The notes beneath the pieces were generated by a model that worked only from the letters and a program-made list of their open reading frames with translations, did not search any database and was not told the DNA's origin. From NCBI GenBank assembly GCA_028023455.1, contig JAQFVV010000257.1, positions 500,001-564,000 of the forward strand: 64,000 bases of DNA. Direction: 5' to 3'. Source of the stretch: Epiperipatus broadwayi. Taxonomy: Eukaryota > Onychophora > Udeonychophora > Euonychophora > Peripatidae. Position 1 is the first letter of the stretch. Every line of letters begins with the position of its first letter. This document shows positions 34,201-44,689 of this stretch, piece by piece. The position numbers were made by a program, and so were the translations under genes.

Positions 34201-35161
34201 TTATTAATAGCAATAAATTCATCAGCTAAACATGAATCATTACAGATATATGTTAGATATTGTTACTATGTGAAAGAGCAGCAACAATTGCATCAATTTC
34301 ACATACTGAAGTATCAGAAATCTTCATTTGGTGATGTGTTTGAAATGATATTGCAGTGCATGCCCGATGTTTTTGTTACAAATTTTATTTTTTAAAAATG
34401 AAGTTAGAGGAGAAAATTATCCATCTTACTTTTTTTTTTTTTTTTAAAAATTATTACTGGTAGAATACCATGAATCTAAATGCTTATTATTTGCAATAAA
34501 TAAATTAGCCTATAAATTAAAGAAGAAATATTTTCCAACAAATGGCCATAAATTAATAAACATTATCATGCAATGAGGTGCCTGGTTTTATATTTTAACT
34601 TGGTTTCACAATGAAAGAGTAAAATATCTATTATTGAAGTCTGAAAAATTCACAATCCAAGGAAATCTTGGAACTACAAACTTTGAATTAGTTGTGATTT
34701 ATATGAAAATGTAGAGCTTTTCTGTTCAATATTTATTTTCAAATTATTTAAATTTCTTTCTATAGATGAATGGACTGTGAGTATGCCCATCTTCTTATAA
34801 AAAATTTAAAGCAGCTTTTATTATTATCACAGTGATTTTGGTTTTCAAAAACAAGGAAGTGCATATAATACACCACCCTTTCCTCACAAAGGCAAGAAAA
34901 CACCCGCTGGATACCATTCCAAAATTATTTTTATTCACAACTATTTGTGAAGCTCTTTAAATATTAAATGCGATTTGACAGCAAATGCCTTCATGAAAAT
35001 ATTGTTTGTAGTGTAAAGTGATGAATTTGATATTTGCTTAACGACATGTATAATTAATTAAAAATAAATAAAAAATTAATTTAAAAATACAATAACTAAA
35101 AGATTTTTAATAATAGAATATTATAATAAAATTGAAGTTAATGTAAAATTTATTAATTAAT
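31252..35161. other. No supported gene; hammerhead-like relic and microsatellites
   Basis: I see no exon with convincing splice sites. A minus-strand hammerhead-like relic is at 32,833-32,870. A (TA)n run at 33,402-33,423 is followed by a small hairpin (GGAACACTCA / TGAGTGTTCT), and a mixed (CA)n(TA)n run lies near 33,590-33,620. A 92-codon frame at 34,117-34,395 is open but unrecognised. Confidence 0.45.
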
Positions 35162-35172
35162 GTGAACATGTA

Positions 35173-35280
35173 GTCAAGCATTGGTGGTCGAGAGGTCAGC
35201 GACGGCTGCTTTACAAGCAGTTGTCCCGGGTTAGCGGGTTCTCTTCCCGCCTGATGCTATGACATATGAGAAAAAAAAAA
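35173..35280 (+). mobile_element. tRNA-derived SINE with target-site duplication
   Basis: A tRNA-like head (35,178-35,257) folds with a 7-bp acceptor stem (GCATTGG with CTGATGC, two wobble pairs), a T stem GCGGG/CCCGC and an anticodon arm CTGC-TTTACAA-GCAG reading TAC, as in tRNA-Val. A short tail, ATGACATATGAG, and an A10 run follow. A perfect 11-bp duplication GTGAACATGTA at 35,162-35,172 and 35,281-35,291 shows recent retroposition. The long 12-nt spacer between the anticodon and T arms argues against a working tRNA. A truncated copy is at 14,684. Confidence 0.92.
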
Positions 35281-36254
35281 GTGAACATGTAAGAGTAATC
35301 AGGGGGAAAGCAATTATGAGAAATTAGATGCGAGTAAAGGCTAGAATTGATACATGGATATTGGTAATTTAAATTTTGGGAAAATATTTTTAAGAAAAAA
35401 TTGTAAAAGGAATGATAGAAAATGAATGAAAGATGATAATTCTTTATCTGAAAAATGTTTAAAGTTTATTTTGACGTGAATACATGTTTTTGTTTACTAT
35501 ATATAGATAATGATATAATCTGAAAACTATATTTTGACTTCGTTTATTGATTTTATTGCATATCAAAGATTTCTATTTAAAATATTTATTTTCTATTTGT
35601 TTGTAATAGATCTTTTAAATTAAATATCAATTATCTTATTATTGAACAACAGATATTTGATTAGTAGGACTGAATGAATCTTAAGCAGCTAAACACCTAT
35701 ATTACTTCAAGCTAAAATTTTCTGCCAATATTTAATGCATGACTACATTTCACTTTCTACCTACAATAACTATATAAACTCAGTAATAAATGTCTTTGAT
35801 CTACTTAATCAAATATTGATTTTTTTTTTCATAGAGGAAGCATTTTGTCTTTGTATACATTTTTATATTTAATTTTGAAAAGTTCACATAAAACATTGTG
35901 ATGCATTTTTAATAATATATTTTTCTTTTTTTTTATTATAATGTTTGATAGCAGCTTTATATTATTTATATGTTTCCTTTCACTGACAATAAACTTGTAT
36001 TTAAATATGCCATATATATAGTTAAAATTTAATTTTGTATAAAACTAAAATACTTTGAAATATCACATTGCAGGACAAGAACATGTTCAACCTCTTTATA
36101 GAAAGCAGTAAAATCGAAAGGTATTACTCATAATGATTACTGACTAGAAAATGATAAGAATTTAAGACTTTTTTCTTATTCTATAGCTATCAGTAGATAG
36201 ATATTTATTTTTCCAGCCAATAATTGAACTTATTCAATTATTTATTTACTTCAA

Positions 36255-36348
36255 GCGTTGATGGCTTTGTGGGTAGCATAGCGGCCTTCCAAGCAGTTGG
36301 CCTAGGTTTGCTTCCCAGTCAACGCATTTGGCATATGAAAAAAAAAAT
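36255..36348 (+). mobile_element. tRNA-Gly(TCC)-derived SINE or retro-pseudogene
   Basis: The 71-nt head has a perfect 7-bp acceptor stem (GCGTTGA/TCAACGC), the anticodon arm GCCTTCCAAGC with anticodon TCC, and TAGGTTTGCTTCC as a decayed B box. It closely follows animal tRNA-Gly-TCC. The tail ATTTGGCATATG plus an A10 run shares the CATATGA-A(n) ending with the SINE at 35,173, which suggests both used the same mobilising tail. T-stem mismatches and the tail indicate a retroposed copy and not a functional tRNA gene. No clear target duplication was found. Confidence 0.8.
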
Positions 36349-36611
36349 ATGTGGTAGATATGTTAGAAATTTCTCAAGAACTAGTGAGATTGAATTGAAA
36401 CATGATGGCTATGTAAAGACTAATAGATTATTGGCTGAAGCAAGTATGTATTGAACTAGATATGCATCATTAGGGAACTACATTAAGGGATTTTCAAGAA
36501 TAGCATTAAATATGTCAGGTTGTACTTTCTTTTAATGCAAACTTAATCTTAGATGTCAATATGACAGTGCTTTTTGTGAAGTCATTGGTGGTAATGGTGG
36601 TGGTGGTGGTT

Positions 36612-36613
<2 letters not shown>

Positions 36614-36673
<60 letters not shown>

Positions 36674-36746
36674 GTTGTTGTTGTTGTTGTTGTTGTCGTC
36701 ATCGTCGTCGTCATCATCATCATCATCATCATTATTATTATTATTA
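36614..36746. repeat. Compound (ATT)20(GTT)n(GTC/ATC)n(ATT)5 microsatellite
   Basis: A triplet repeat that changes motif stepwise from ATT to GTT, GTC, ATC and back to ATT, immediately at the 3' end of the minus-strand LINE. In the sense of that LINE it reads as a TAA/AAT-type tail. Long homopeptide frames through it are artefacts. Confidence 0.95.
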
Positions 36747-37007
36747 CGTTTCAATAAAGGCTTTATTGATCTCAATAGTTTACAAAAGTTTACATTTAGA
36801 AAATGTCAAATTTTACATACAATGAGTAATATTAGGATAAACATATATATAAAGGAAATTTAATGGTTACACTTTGTGGTTAATGGACTATAACAATATG
36901 AAGGATAAAAAAAAAACAAAAATAATTAGAGTTCTAAAGTTTGATGAGCTTAGTTTTGGGGGCATGTCTTTTTGAATGTTAGTTGTATGATAGTTTTTTT
37001 GCAGCAT

Positions 37008-38059
37008 TCACAGCATTGATGGTTGCCTTAACAATGACCATGTTGCTGCATATAAGTGGGGGTTAGTTATTATTCTATCTCTATTTCTAATGTGTAACAG
37101 TTTGTTGCTAAATGTAGCTGGGTGTCGTCTGGTATTATTGCCAATTAAGAAAGTACATCTGGTGCACCAGTATGCGTATAGTACAAACGTGGCTGCCCTA
37201 ATGCTAGGTATTGATCTTCCCTGAAAAGCAACCATTATGTGATTAATGATTGTACCTGGTTTTCTGTAGGTGTTACACATCATCTGTCATGTTTGGTTAA
37301 GTGCTATACATTGATAAATAATGTGGTCCAGCATCTCTTCTGCTCGATGGCAGAGTCCACAGAAAGAATCAATAGATCTGTACATTCTTTTATGATAAAG
37401 AAAGTGGATTGTTGGCAAGGCAATGAGATTCATTTTAATGATAAAATCAAAGTATTTGGGCTCTAGAGCCCATTTTTTATATTCTTTGAGTAGTCTCTTG
37501 TTGTTAATTTCTAGCATAGGTTGTATAGCATTAGTATCTGTTTCTCTGTTCATTAAACCATAAATATCCCAGTATGAATACTTATGCAAATACTGTTCTG
37601 GAATCTTGTCTGTGGTTTTGCATTGGTATATAATGTTAGTGAAAAAAGAAGCTTTTGGAGGTGGTCTATCTGTTGGAGTAACTTCTAGAAAGTGGTTAAT
37701 TTTTGGATATTTGGCAAGGATTGTAATTGTTGAGTTCCTTAACTTTTGTAGATGAAAAATGTTAATGTTGTGCAAGCCAAGGCCATTCTTTATTAGGGAT
37801 TGGCTAAGTTTTTTGTGGAGATTGCTACTGTTTTTCTGGCCCAAAGTAGTTTATTACATATGGTTTTAATTTTTGAAATAAATGCCTTCGAGAATGAAAT
37901 AACCGGTACATAGTATGTTATTTTGGTTGTGATAAGCTGATTAATTAACTGTACTTTGGAATACAGCGAAAGATATGCCTTGGACAAGGAGTTTATAATT
38001 TTTGTGGCTTCTTCTTTTAGTTTATTTTGGATGTGGCATCTCATTCCCGTAATTCCCAT
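37008..38059 (-). pseudogene. LINE ORF2 C-terminal region with zinc motif
   Basis: Frames 38,059-37,793, 37,844-37,287 and 37,283-37,008 continue the protein after the RT with small overlaps, which mark frameshifts and stops. The middle frame has LEPKYFDFIIKMNLIALPT and CGLCHRAEEMLDHIIYQC, the CCHC-type zinc motif typical of zf-RVT C-termini. The last frame ends with a helical segment like that of the 20.8-kb copy (ATWSLL versus STWNLI). Confidence 0.75.
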
Positions 38060-38921
38060 ATGAAATGGGAACCCAAGGAATGAGTTTGTTTTTGATTTGA
38101 ATAATTGATGTACATGGTTTACCAGTGTATAGTGACCAGGCTGTGGTTTTTGCCAGATTAAACTTTAATTTGTATTTCTGTGAATATTCTTTTAATATTT
38201 TTTGGAGTTGTGGTATTTGTTTTTTTGATGTTAGAAATATGGTAACATTATCCATATAGGCAATGCATGTAGTGCGCTGTGTTGTATCCGGTATCTCAAT
38301 CCCAATAAATGCATTTTGTATGCTTTTAATAAGGGGATTGATGTAAAATATAAACAATAGTGAACTAAGAGGGGATCCTTGGGATATAGATTTGGTGGGT
38401 GTGAAAGATGGTGAGATTCTTCCATTTAAAGTTATATGGATCTCTCTGTTCAGAAGCAGGTTAGCAATTATATATAGGTGTGTTCTAGGAATTTCTGTGT
38501 CTTTTAGCATTTTCAGAAGTGTGTATATATTGACTGAGTCAAATGCAGCTTCTATGTCAAGCTGCATGACAATGGGTCTGTATTTTTTTCGCTGTTTTAC
38601 TGTGGCTAGAATTGCTTTGAAGAATAAGGCTTCTTCTGTTGATGAAGAGTTTTTCTTTGCATATTGTGCTTCGGAGATAAGTGGCATTATATATAGTTCA
38701 ATTTCATCTTTAATAATTTTCTCCATAATTTTGATCGGCAAAGGTCCCATAGATATTGGCCTGAGGTCTGTAATAGGTGGGATAATTGCTTTCTTTTTAT
38801 TATAGGGTACTATGGCTATTGGATAGATACCCTCCATGGGTTGAATTTGTTGTGCTAGATGGTTTGCTAACTGACACAAATATTCTGTTGTGAATTTACT
38901 TAGATGCTTTAATACAAACAA
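38022..38921 (-). pseudogene. LINE reverse transcriptase with altered YxDD box
   Basis: This 299-codon frame contains the RT landmarks in order: LRPISMGPLPIKIMEKII, VMQLDIEAAFDSV with the first catalytic Asp, SISQGSPLSSLLFIFYINPL, and AYMDNVTIFL. The active-site box reads Y-M-D-N at 38,247-38,258 where family members have Y-x-D-D, so the second catalytic Asp is replaced by Asn through a single G-to-A change. That would abolish polymerase activity even if the frame were whole. It belongs to the L1/Tx1-like group. Confidence 0.85.
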
Positions 38922-39274
38922 TGGGACTCCAGGACTACCTGGATGGCAAGCATTTCAAATAGTATTCAGTTTTGTTGTGAATAGATCTTTTGTGAATGGG
39001 GTTTTTGTTTCTGGTGGGCCAAACAGATTATGTGGTATTTTATATGGTTGTTTTTCTTGTAATTTCTCCTTAAAATATATTAAAAAATTGGCATAATCAT
39101 ATTGTGTCCTGCATATGTTCCATTATTTGTATATAGTGCCATTGGCACTTTTACATCTGGTTGGTTCCCCAGTGCCCATCTTATATAATCTTTTGTCCAA
39201 GTGTGTGGCTTGGTTAGGCATACCTTGCTTTTCTTTATCTTCAGATAGCTTTTGAGTTCATCACATGCTTTATT

Positions 39275-39682
39275 TTATGCATGTGTAAGCTTGAATATAT
39301 ACTGCTGGGGGCAGTGTGATGGGTTAATCATGATTTTTCTCTGGTGCAACTGATCTGTCAGAGACAAAAGTCTTGATTGTGGAGGTTGTTTTTTTGTTAT
39401 ATGGTTGATGTTAAAGGACAACATTCCCATAAATGCTAGATATTTCTGGACTGGGTTCAAAGTCATATCTTTGATTTTGTTTAGCATTATGTAGATCTCA
39501 GAGAACAGAAATTCAGGGGTTGTTTCTGGGAGTAAAACTTTTATTGTTCTTGTAAGTGGAAAGGGTGATATTTGAATTTGGGCACAGTCAATTGTGACTA
39601 ATATAGCTGAGTGATCGGAAAAAGTTGAGGGAGTTAGTTTTATTTCAATAAGGTGGTGAAGCATTGGAGAATAAAAGCACAT
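39275..39682 (-). pseudogene. C-terminal end of LINE AP-endonuclease and linker
   Basis: The frame begins at the truncation and holds TPSTFSDHSAILVTIDC, the last EEP motif (SDH), whose His takes part in catalysis, followed by a basic linker of about 100 residues. The N-terminal endonuclease motifs are missing because the copy is 5'-truncated. A broken stretch with stops joins it to the RT downstream. Confidence 0.7.
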
Positions 39683-39777
39683 ATTATTATTATTATTATT
39701 ACCACCGCCACCGCCAGTTTTCTAGTGTAAAGACATGTTTACTTGTTCTCTTGATTTTTTAACTTTTTAAATTTTTA

Positions 39778-40682
39778 ATGATGGATTCATGTTCTATTTG
39801 TAAAGAACTTTTACCAAAAAATGGTAATTTTGTATCCTGCTTTGGTTGGACGTCTGGTATGCACTTTGCATGTGCATCGTTGAGTGACACTACTTACCGA
39901 AGAATGTCTATAAAAAAGAAGCAAGAATGGAGGTGTGCTGCTTGTAGAGTTAGTTTTTCTAAGGCTAGTGATGTTTTGGATTAATATATGACTGCTAAAA
40001 ATTCACCTGATTTAATTTTGGAGGAAATTTTGGATAAATTAAAATTATTGCCAGTGATTTACAACACAATTTCAGGGTTATCTCAAGCAGTTGCTAATTT
40101 GCGGATAGAAGTTATTTCTTTACGTGAAAATGTGGATCGGAATAATCAAGAAATAATTCGTCTTTCTAATTTTTGTACTTCAAATGAGAATAAGATTTTG
40201 TTACTGAAAGATAAATTACATTCTATGGAACGATTTAATCTGGATCATGAAGTTGAAATACAGGGTTTGCCTTTTCAAGAAAATGAAAATTTGCCGTTAA
40301 TTTTAACTAACATGGCGGACAAGCTCGGTGTTTCAGATGTCGCTATTGATTTGGAAAACGTTTTTCGTACAAAAAATAAATCAGGAGCTTCAGGTTTTGT
40401 TGTAGCTCGATTTAAATCACGAAATTCTGCCATACAGTTTTTAATAAAAAAAAATCTGTTTTAACAGTTTCTCAAATTTTGCCTGGGGTTAATAATAACA
40501 AACATATTTATATTAATCAGCGTTTGACTCCATTCAATAGAAGGCTTTTATGGTTGGCGAAACAGAAGTTACGTTCTGGTCAAGGTTTTTCTTTCATTCA
40601 TAATGGATCAGTGTATGTGAGAAAAGATTATAATTCTCCTCGTGTGTTAATTAGAAATGAAAGTGATTTGGAGTCATTCTGA
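39778..40682 (+). pseudogene. LINE ORF1: PHD-like zinc finger, coiled coil, FP-like domain
   Basis: Residues 1-66 form a Cys/His zinc finger (CSICKELL ... HFACASL ... WRCAACR) of the PHD/RING type. A TAA at 39,982 stops the frame, but the same frame resumes with a coiled-coil stretch (about 40,060-40,220) and then an alpha/beta domain related to the Baculo_FP-like region of LINE ORF1 proteins. A frameshift in an A-run near 40,450 separates the last part, which has IYINQRLTPFNRRLLW and YVRKD. ORF1 proteins bind element RNA and aid target-primed reverse transcription. The stop and frameshift inactivate it. Confidence 0.8.
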
Positions 40683-40694
40683 AATTTATTTATT

Positions 40695-43515
40695 ATGATA
40701 AATTCTGATTTGATTTCTCAGGATAAAGATTTTGCTTCACTTAAATTATTTCATTTTAATATACGTAGCATTAGATGTCATTTTGATGAACTTGTAGTTC
40801 ATTTAAATAATTTTCCTTTATTTCATTTTGATATAATTGTTTTAACGGAAACTTGGATTTCTTTACAAAAACAAAATTTATATGGTTTGAATGGCTATAC
40901 GAGTATACTTTCTCCTCATATGCATTTACGATCTGGTGGTGTTATGGTTTTTATAAAAGCCGGTTTAGACTTTTCTTTCATTATTCCAACATTTAATACT
41001 GCAGAATGTATTTTATTAACTTTGAGACTTCCTAAATGTGTGCTTTCTATTTTGGCTATATATAGATCATGTACAAGTAAAGTCTTGGATTTTGTTACTG
41101 AACTTGATTCTTTGTTATTAGATTTGGGTTCAGAACCTGCTGTTTTAATGGGTGATCTAAATATTGATTTGTTAAATAATGCTTGTAAGTCTACTATAGA
41201 TTATTTAAATTTACTTTATAGCTATGGATTTAGTCAAACGCTTTTTTCACCTACGCATATAACTCCTATATCTCAATCTCTTTTAGATCATATTTTTGTT
41301 AGATTAAACCGCGTTTTATTTTCTGATTCGTCTCTTTCTAAATTATTTCTTACAGATCATTTTGCTACTGAATTAAAAATATTGAATTGTATGGATAATA
41401 TTAATGTTTGTGCATATGTTGAGAAATTATCTTTTTCTAAATTGAATTATTTATTATCTGTTCAGAATTGGGATGAGATTTTTATGATAGATAATGTAAA
41501 TGATGCATTTTTGGGGTTCCAAGCTATTTGTTTAGATTTAATTGCTAAAGCAAAGTTTCATTTAAAATTGACAAGTAAGAATAGAAGAAGATCTCTTTGG
41601 GTGACAGATGCGCTGGTATGTAAAATTAATCAGAGAAATGTGTTAAAAGCTTTGGATGGCTCATCAGATGTTTTAAAAAAACTTAATGTTGAAATTAAAT
41701 CTGATATTAGAAAGTTGAAGTTTAGATATTATCAAGAATTTCTTAGTGATAAAAATGTTTCTTTGAAATGGAGAACAATAAATTCTTTGATTAAAAAATC
41801 TTCTCCTGATCGTATTAAATGTATTAAATATAATGAAAGTTTAATTGAGTTACAGAATAATGAAAAATATTTAGCTGATCGGTTTAATGAGTATTTTGTA
41901 AATTTATCGATGCGTGATATGCCTGAGCAGATTTTGTCTTCTTATTCAAGTTTGAATTCTTTTTTATATTCTGATGTTTCTGAATCTCAGTTGTCTGTAG
42001 CAATTGATAGTTTAAAAAATGTCACTTCTTTTGGACTAGATGGTATAACACGTAAGATGCTTAAAGAAAATAAGGTTGCATTTTTGCCTGTTTTAGTTCA
42101 TTTATTTAATTTATCTTTGCAGTCTGGATCATTTCCAGAATGTCTGAAAGTTAATGTTATTACTCCTGTTTATAAAAAGGGTGATTCTACTCTTATGGTC
42201 AATTATAGGCCAATTGCCATTATTTCTGTTTTTCTAAATTATTGGAAATGATTGTTAGGGATCAAATGTTGTCATTTCTGTTTAAAAATAAAATTTTATC
42301 TGACTATCAATATGGTTTTCTTCCTGGTAGAAGTACATTAGATGCTTTAAAACATCATGTTCAGTATTTAACATCTTCATTGGATCAGGAACTTAAAACA
42401 TTGGCTATTTATCTTGATTTATCTAAAGCATTTGATTCTGTTAATCATAATATTTTGATTAAGCGTTGCTACTTGTATGGTTTTCGTGGATCTATTGGTA
42501 GTTGGTTGGAGAGTTATTTAAATGATAGGAAACAGTTTACTAATATTTATGGTACTATCAGTGATGTGGTCTTGATTAATTCTGGAGTTCCACAAGGTTC
42601 AGTACTTGGTCCTCTATTGTTTTTAATTTATATTAATGATTTATTTTCATTGAAGTTACATTCTAAGATTTTTGGTTTTGCTGATGATATTGCTTTATCT
42701 TGCAATGCTGTTTCTTATAATCTTCTTGAAAAATTAGTGAATGAGGATTTGGACTCAATTGGTAAATGGTTGGCATATAATTCATTGTTGGTCAATTTAG
42801 ATAAAACAAAAGCTATTCTTTTTTCTTACAAGCGTACTTTTTTTCTCTTAAGATTAAAATTTGCTGTAAGTATATTTTGCATTATAATAGTATATGTACT
42901 TGTGAGAATATTCCTTTGGTAGATAATTATTGTTATTTGGGAATATATATTGACTCCAGATTGTCCTGGACAAATCACATTACCTATCTTTGTCAATGGT
43001 TACGTAATTTAAACTATATGTTTTATTATTTAGTTAAATTTCTTCCTAGGTCTGCTCTCATTTTTATTTACATTGCCTGTTATCAGAGTATTTTATCTTA
43101 CAATATCATTATTTGGGGTAATGCTTCTCCACATATTTTATCTTCTTTGCGTGTTTTGCAAAATTATACTTTGCACATTATTTTTGGTAGATCTCGTTCC
43201 TCTTCTGTTCGAGATATTTATATTGCATTTGGTTTATTTGATGTAAATCACTTATATCAATATAGAGTTATTTTTGATATTTTTTGTGCTAAACCTTTTC
43301 TGAATTCTAGAGTTTATGTTCTAAATACTCGTCTTTCTAATAAATTTCAATTACCTTTACCAAATTTTTTTAAGGAATCTAGTAGAAGACAATATGTTTA
43401 TTCTGGGTCAAAGTTGTTTAATAAATTTGTATATGAATGTTCAATTGATCTGAATAATATTTCTTATATATCATTCAAAAAATATTTATGTCAATGGTTG
43501 TGTAGTATGTATTAA
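40695..43515 (+). pseudogene. LINE ORF2: AP endonuclease plus reverse transcriptase
   Basis: The N-terminal EEP endonuclease has FHFNIRSI, IVLTETWI, MGDLNIDLL, LLDHIFVR and LTDHFATEL, so all metal and catalytic motifs are present. The RT has NYRPIAII, YGFLPGRST, YLDLSKAFDSVNH, GVPQGSVLGPLLF and FADDIAL (FADD at 42,677-42,688), also intact. The C-terminal region contains YLGIYIDSRLSW. Two frameshifts break the frame: one in a T-run near 42,230 inside the RT, and one near 42,870 before the thumb. Both lie at low-complexity sites, so sequencing error cannot be ruled out. ORF2 starts 12 bases after the ORF1 stop. Confidence 0.88.
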
Positions 43516-43718
43516 TTTTGGCATTTATTTTATTTATTTAATTAATTTTATTTATTTCCTAAACTGTTCTTTTGAGTTTTTGATTGTATTTTTATTTAAT
43601 TTATTTTTACATGTAAATTCCACACACAAGATTTTTCTTGTTTGGAGTTTTTAAATATTTGTGATGTACTTTGTTTTATTTCATAGAATAAATTGAATTG
43701 ATGATTATTAAATTGATG

Positions 43719-44021
<303 letters not shown>

Positions 44022-44168
44022 ATGCTGCCTATTTTACGATAATATTATTCCTTATCTCAATCTTTTCTAAACTTACTTTAGAACTTGAATTAGTTCAAAA
44101 TAATATAAAAATATTGATTAGAGAATTTAATGAAATGAAAGAAAAAGAAAAGCACAAGATTCTTTGTT

Positions 44169-44663
44169 ATGCAATTTGCAAAAGAAGTTTTTTATTTAAA
44201 GCAGCAAAGATTAGAAAACAATATTGAAATTGTTGGTGTTGATTATGCTAATGATGAAAATTTATTTAATATTGTTGAAAATATAGCTAAAAAATTAGAA
44301 TTGTCAGACTTTAATAAAAATTATATTAATTCTATTTATAGATTAAAATATGGAGGTAGTTTTAGGCCTGTAATAAAAGTTAATTTTGTTAGTAAAATGG
44401 TAAGAGATTTATTCTTGTCAGGAGGTAAAAGAATTAAATTATATCTATCTGATGTTTTGCCCATTGCTACAGCTGATAAGCGTATATATTTGAATGAAGA
44501 TTTGTTGCCTGAAAATAGGAAATTATTTTGGAAAGTTCGTTCAATGGCTAAAGAAAATAAGTATAGATTTGTTTGGATTAAAGATGGGAAAATTTGGTTG
44601 AGGAAAGATACTGGGGATAGGGCTATTAGGATTGTTTCTGAATCGGATTTGTCTAATTTATGA
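44169..44663 (+). pseudogene. LINE ORF1 C-terminal part
   Basis: A 164-codon frame that matches the FP-like domain and C-terminus of the neighbouring ORF1: RLENNIEIVGVDY corresponds to RFNLDHEVEIQGL, and KRIYLNEDLLPENRKLFWKV to the IYINQRL segment. The zinc finger and part of the coiled coil are missing because of 5' truncation at the ATT tract. An upstream frame (44,070-44,165) continues the coiled coil. Confidence 0.75.
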
Positions 44664-44689
44664 CATGGATTATCTTTTAAAAATACTGT

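Larger units (their letters stand above)
36750..39682 (-). mobile_element. 5'-truncated L1/Tx1-like LINE between (ATT)n tracts
   Basis: Minus-strand order: the end of the AP endonuclease (39,682-39,275), RT (38,921-38,022), thumb/connection (38,059-37,793), and C-terminal region with CX2CX8HX4C-type zinc motif (37,844-37,008), then a short 3' UTR. The 5' end is cut inside the endonuclease at an (ATT)6 tract (39,683-39,700); the 3' end joins the compound ATT repeat. Frameshifts and stops separate the frames. Its C-terminus is related to the LINE fragment at 20.8 kb. Confidence 0.85.
39701..43718 (+). mobile_element. Near-full-length CR1/L2-group LINE with (ATT)100 tail
   Basis: It starts with ACCACCGCCACCGCC directly after an (ATT)6 run, has a short 5' UTR, ORF1 (39,778-40,682), ORF2 (40,695-43,515) and a 200-bp 3' UTR that ends in a hairpin (TCCACACACAAG with CTTGTTTGGA) shortly before the ATT tail. 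The two-ORF layout, PHD-like ORF1, AP endonuclease and a simple-repeat tail fit the CR1/L2/Jockey assemblage; I cannot place it more exactly. One stop and three frameshifts make this copy inactive, but it is otherwise well kept. Confidence 0.88.

Noticed and set aside
34117-34395. 92-codon plus-strand frame
   Set aside because: Open by composition only; no domain, no splice or promoter context.
36074-36121. Possible exon after CACATTGCAG and before GTATTA
   Set aside because: Frames are very short, the peptide is not recognised and the polypyrimidine tract is poor.
36255-36326. Functional tRNA-Gly gene
   Set aside because: T-stem mismatch, decayed B box and an A-rich retroposon tail indicate a SINE or retro-pseudogene.
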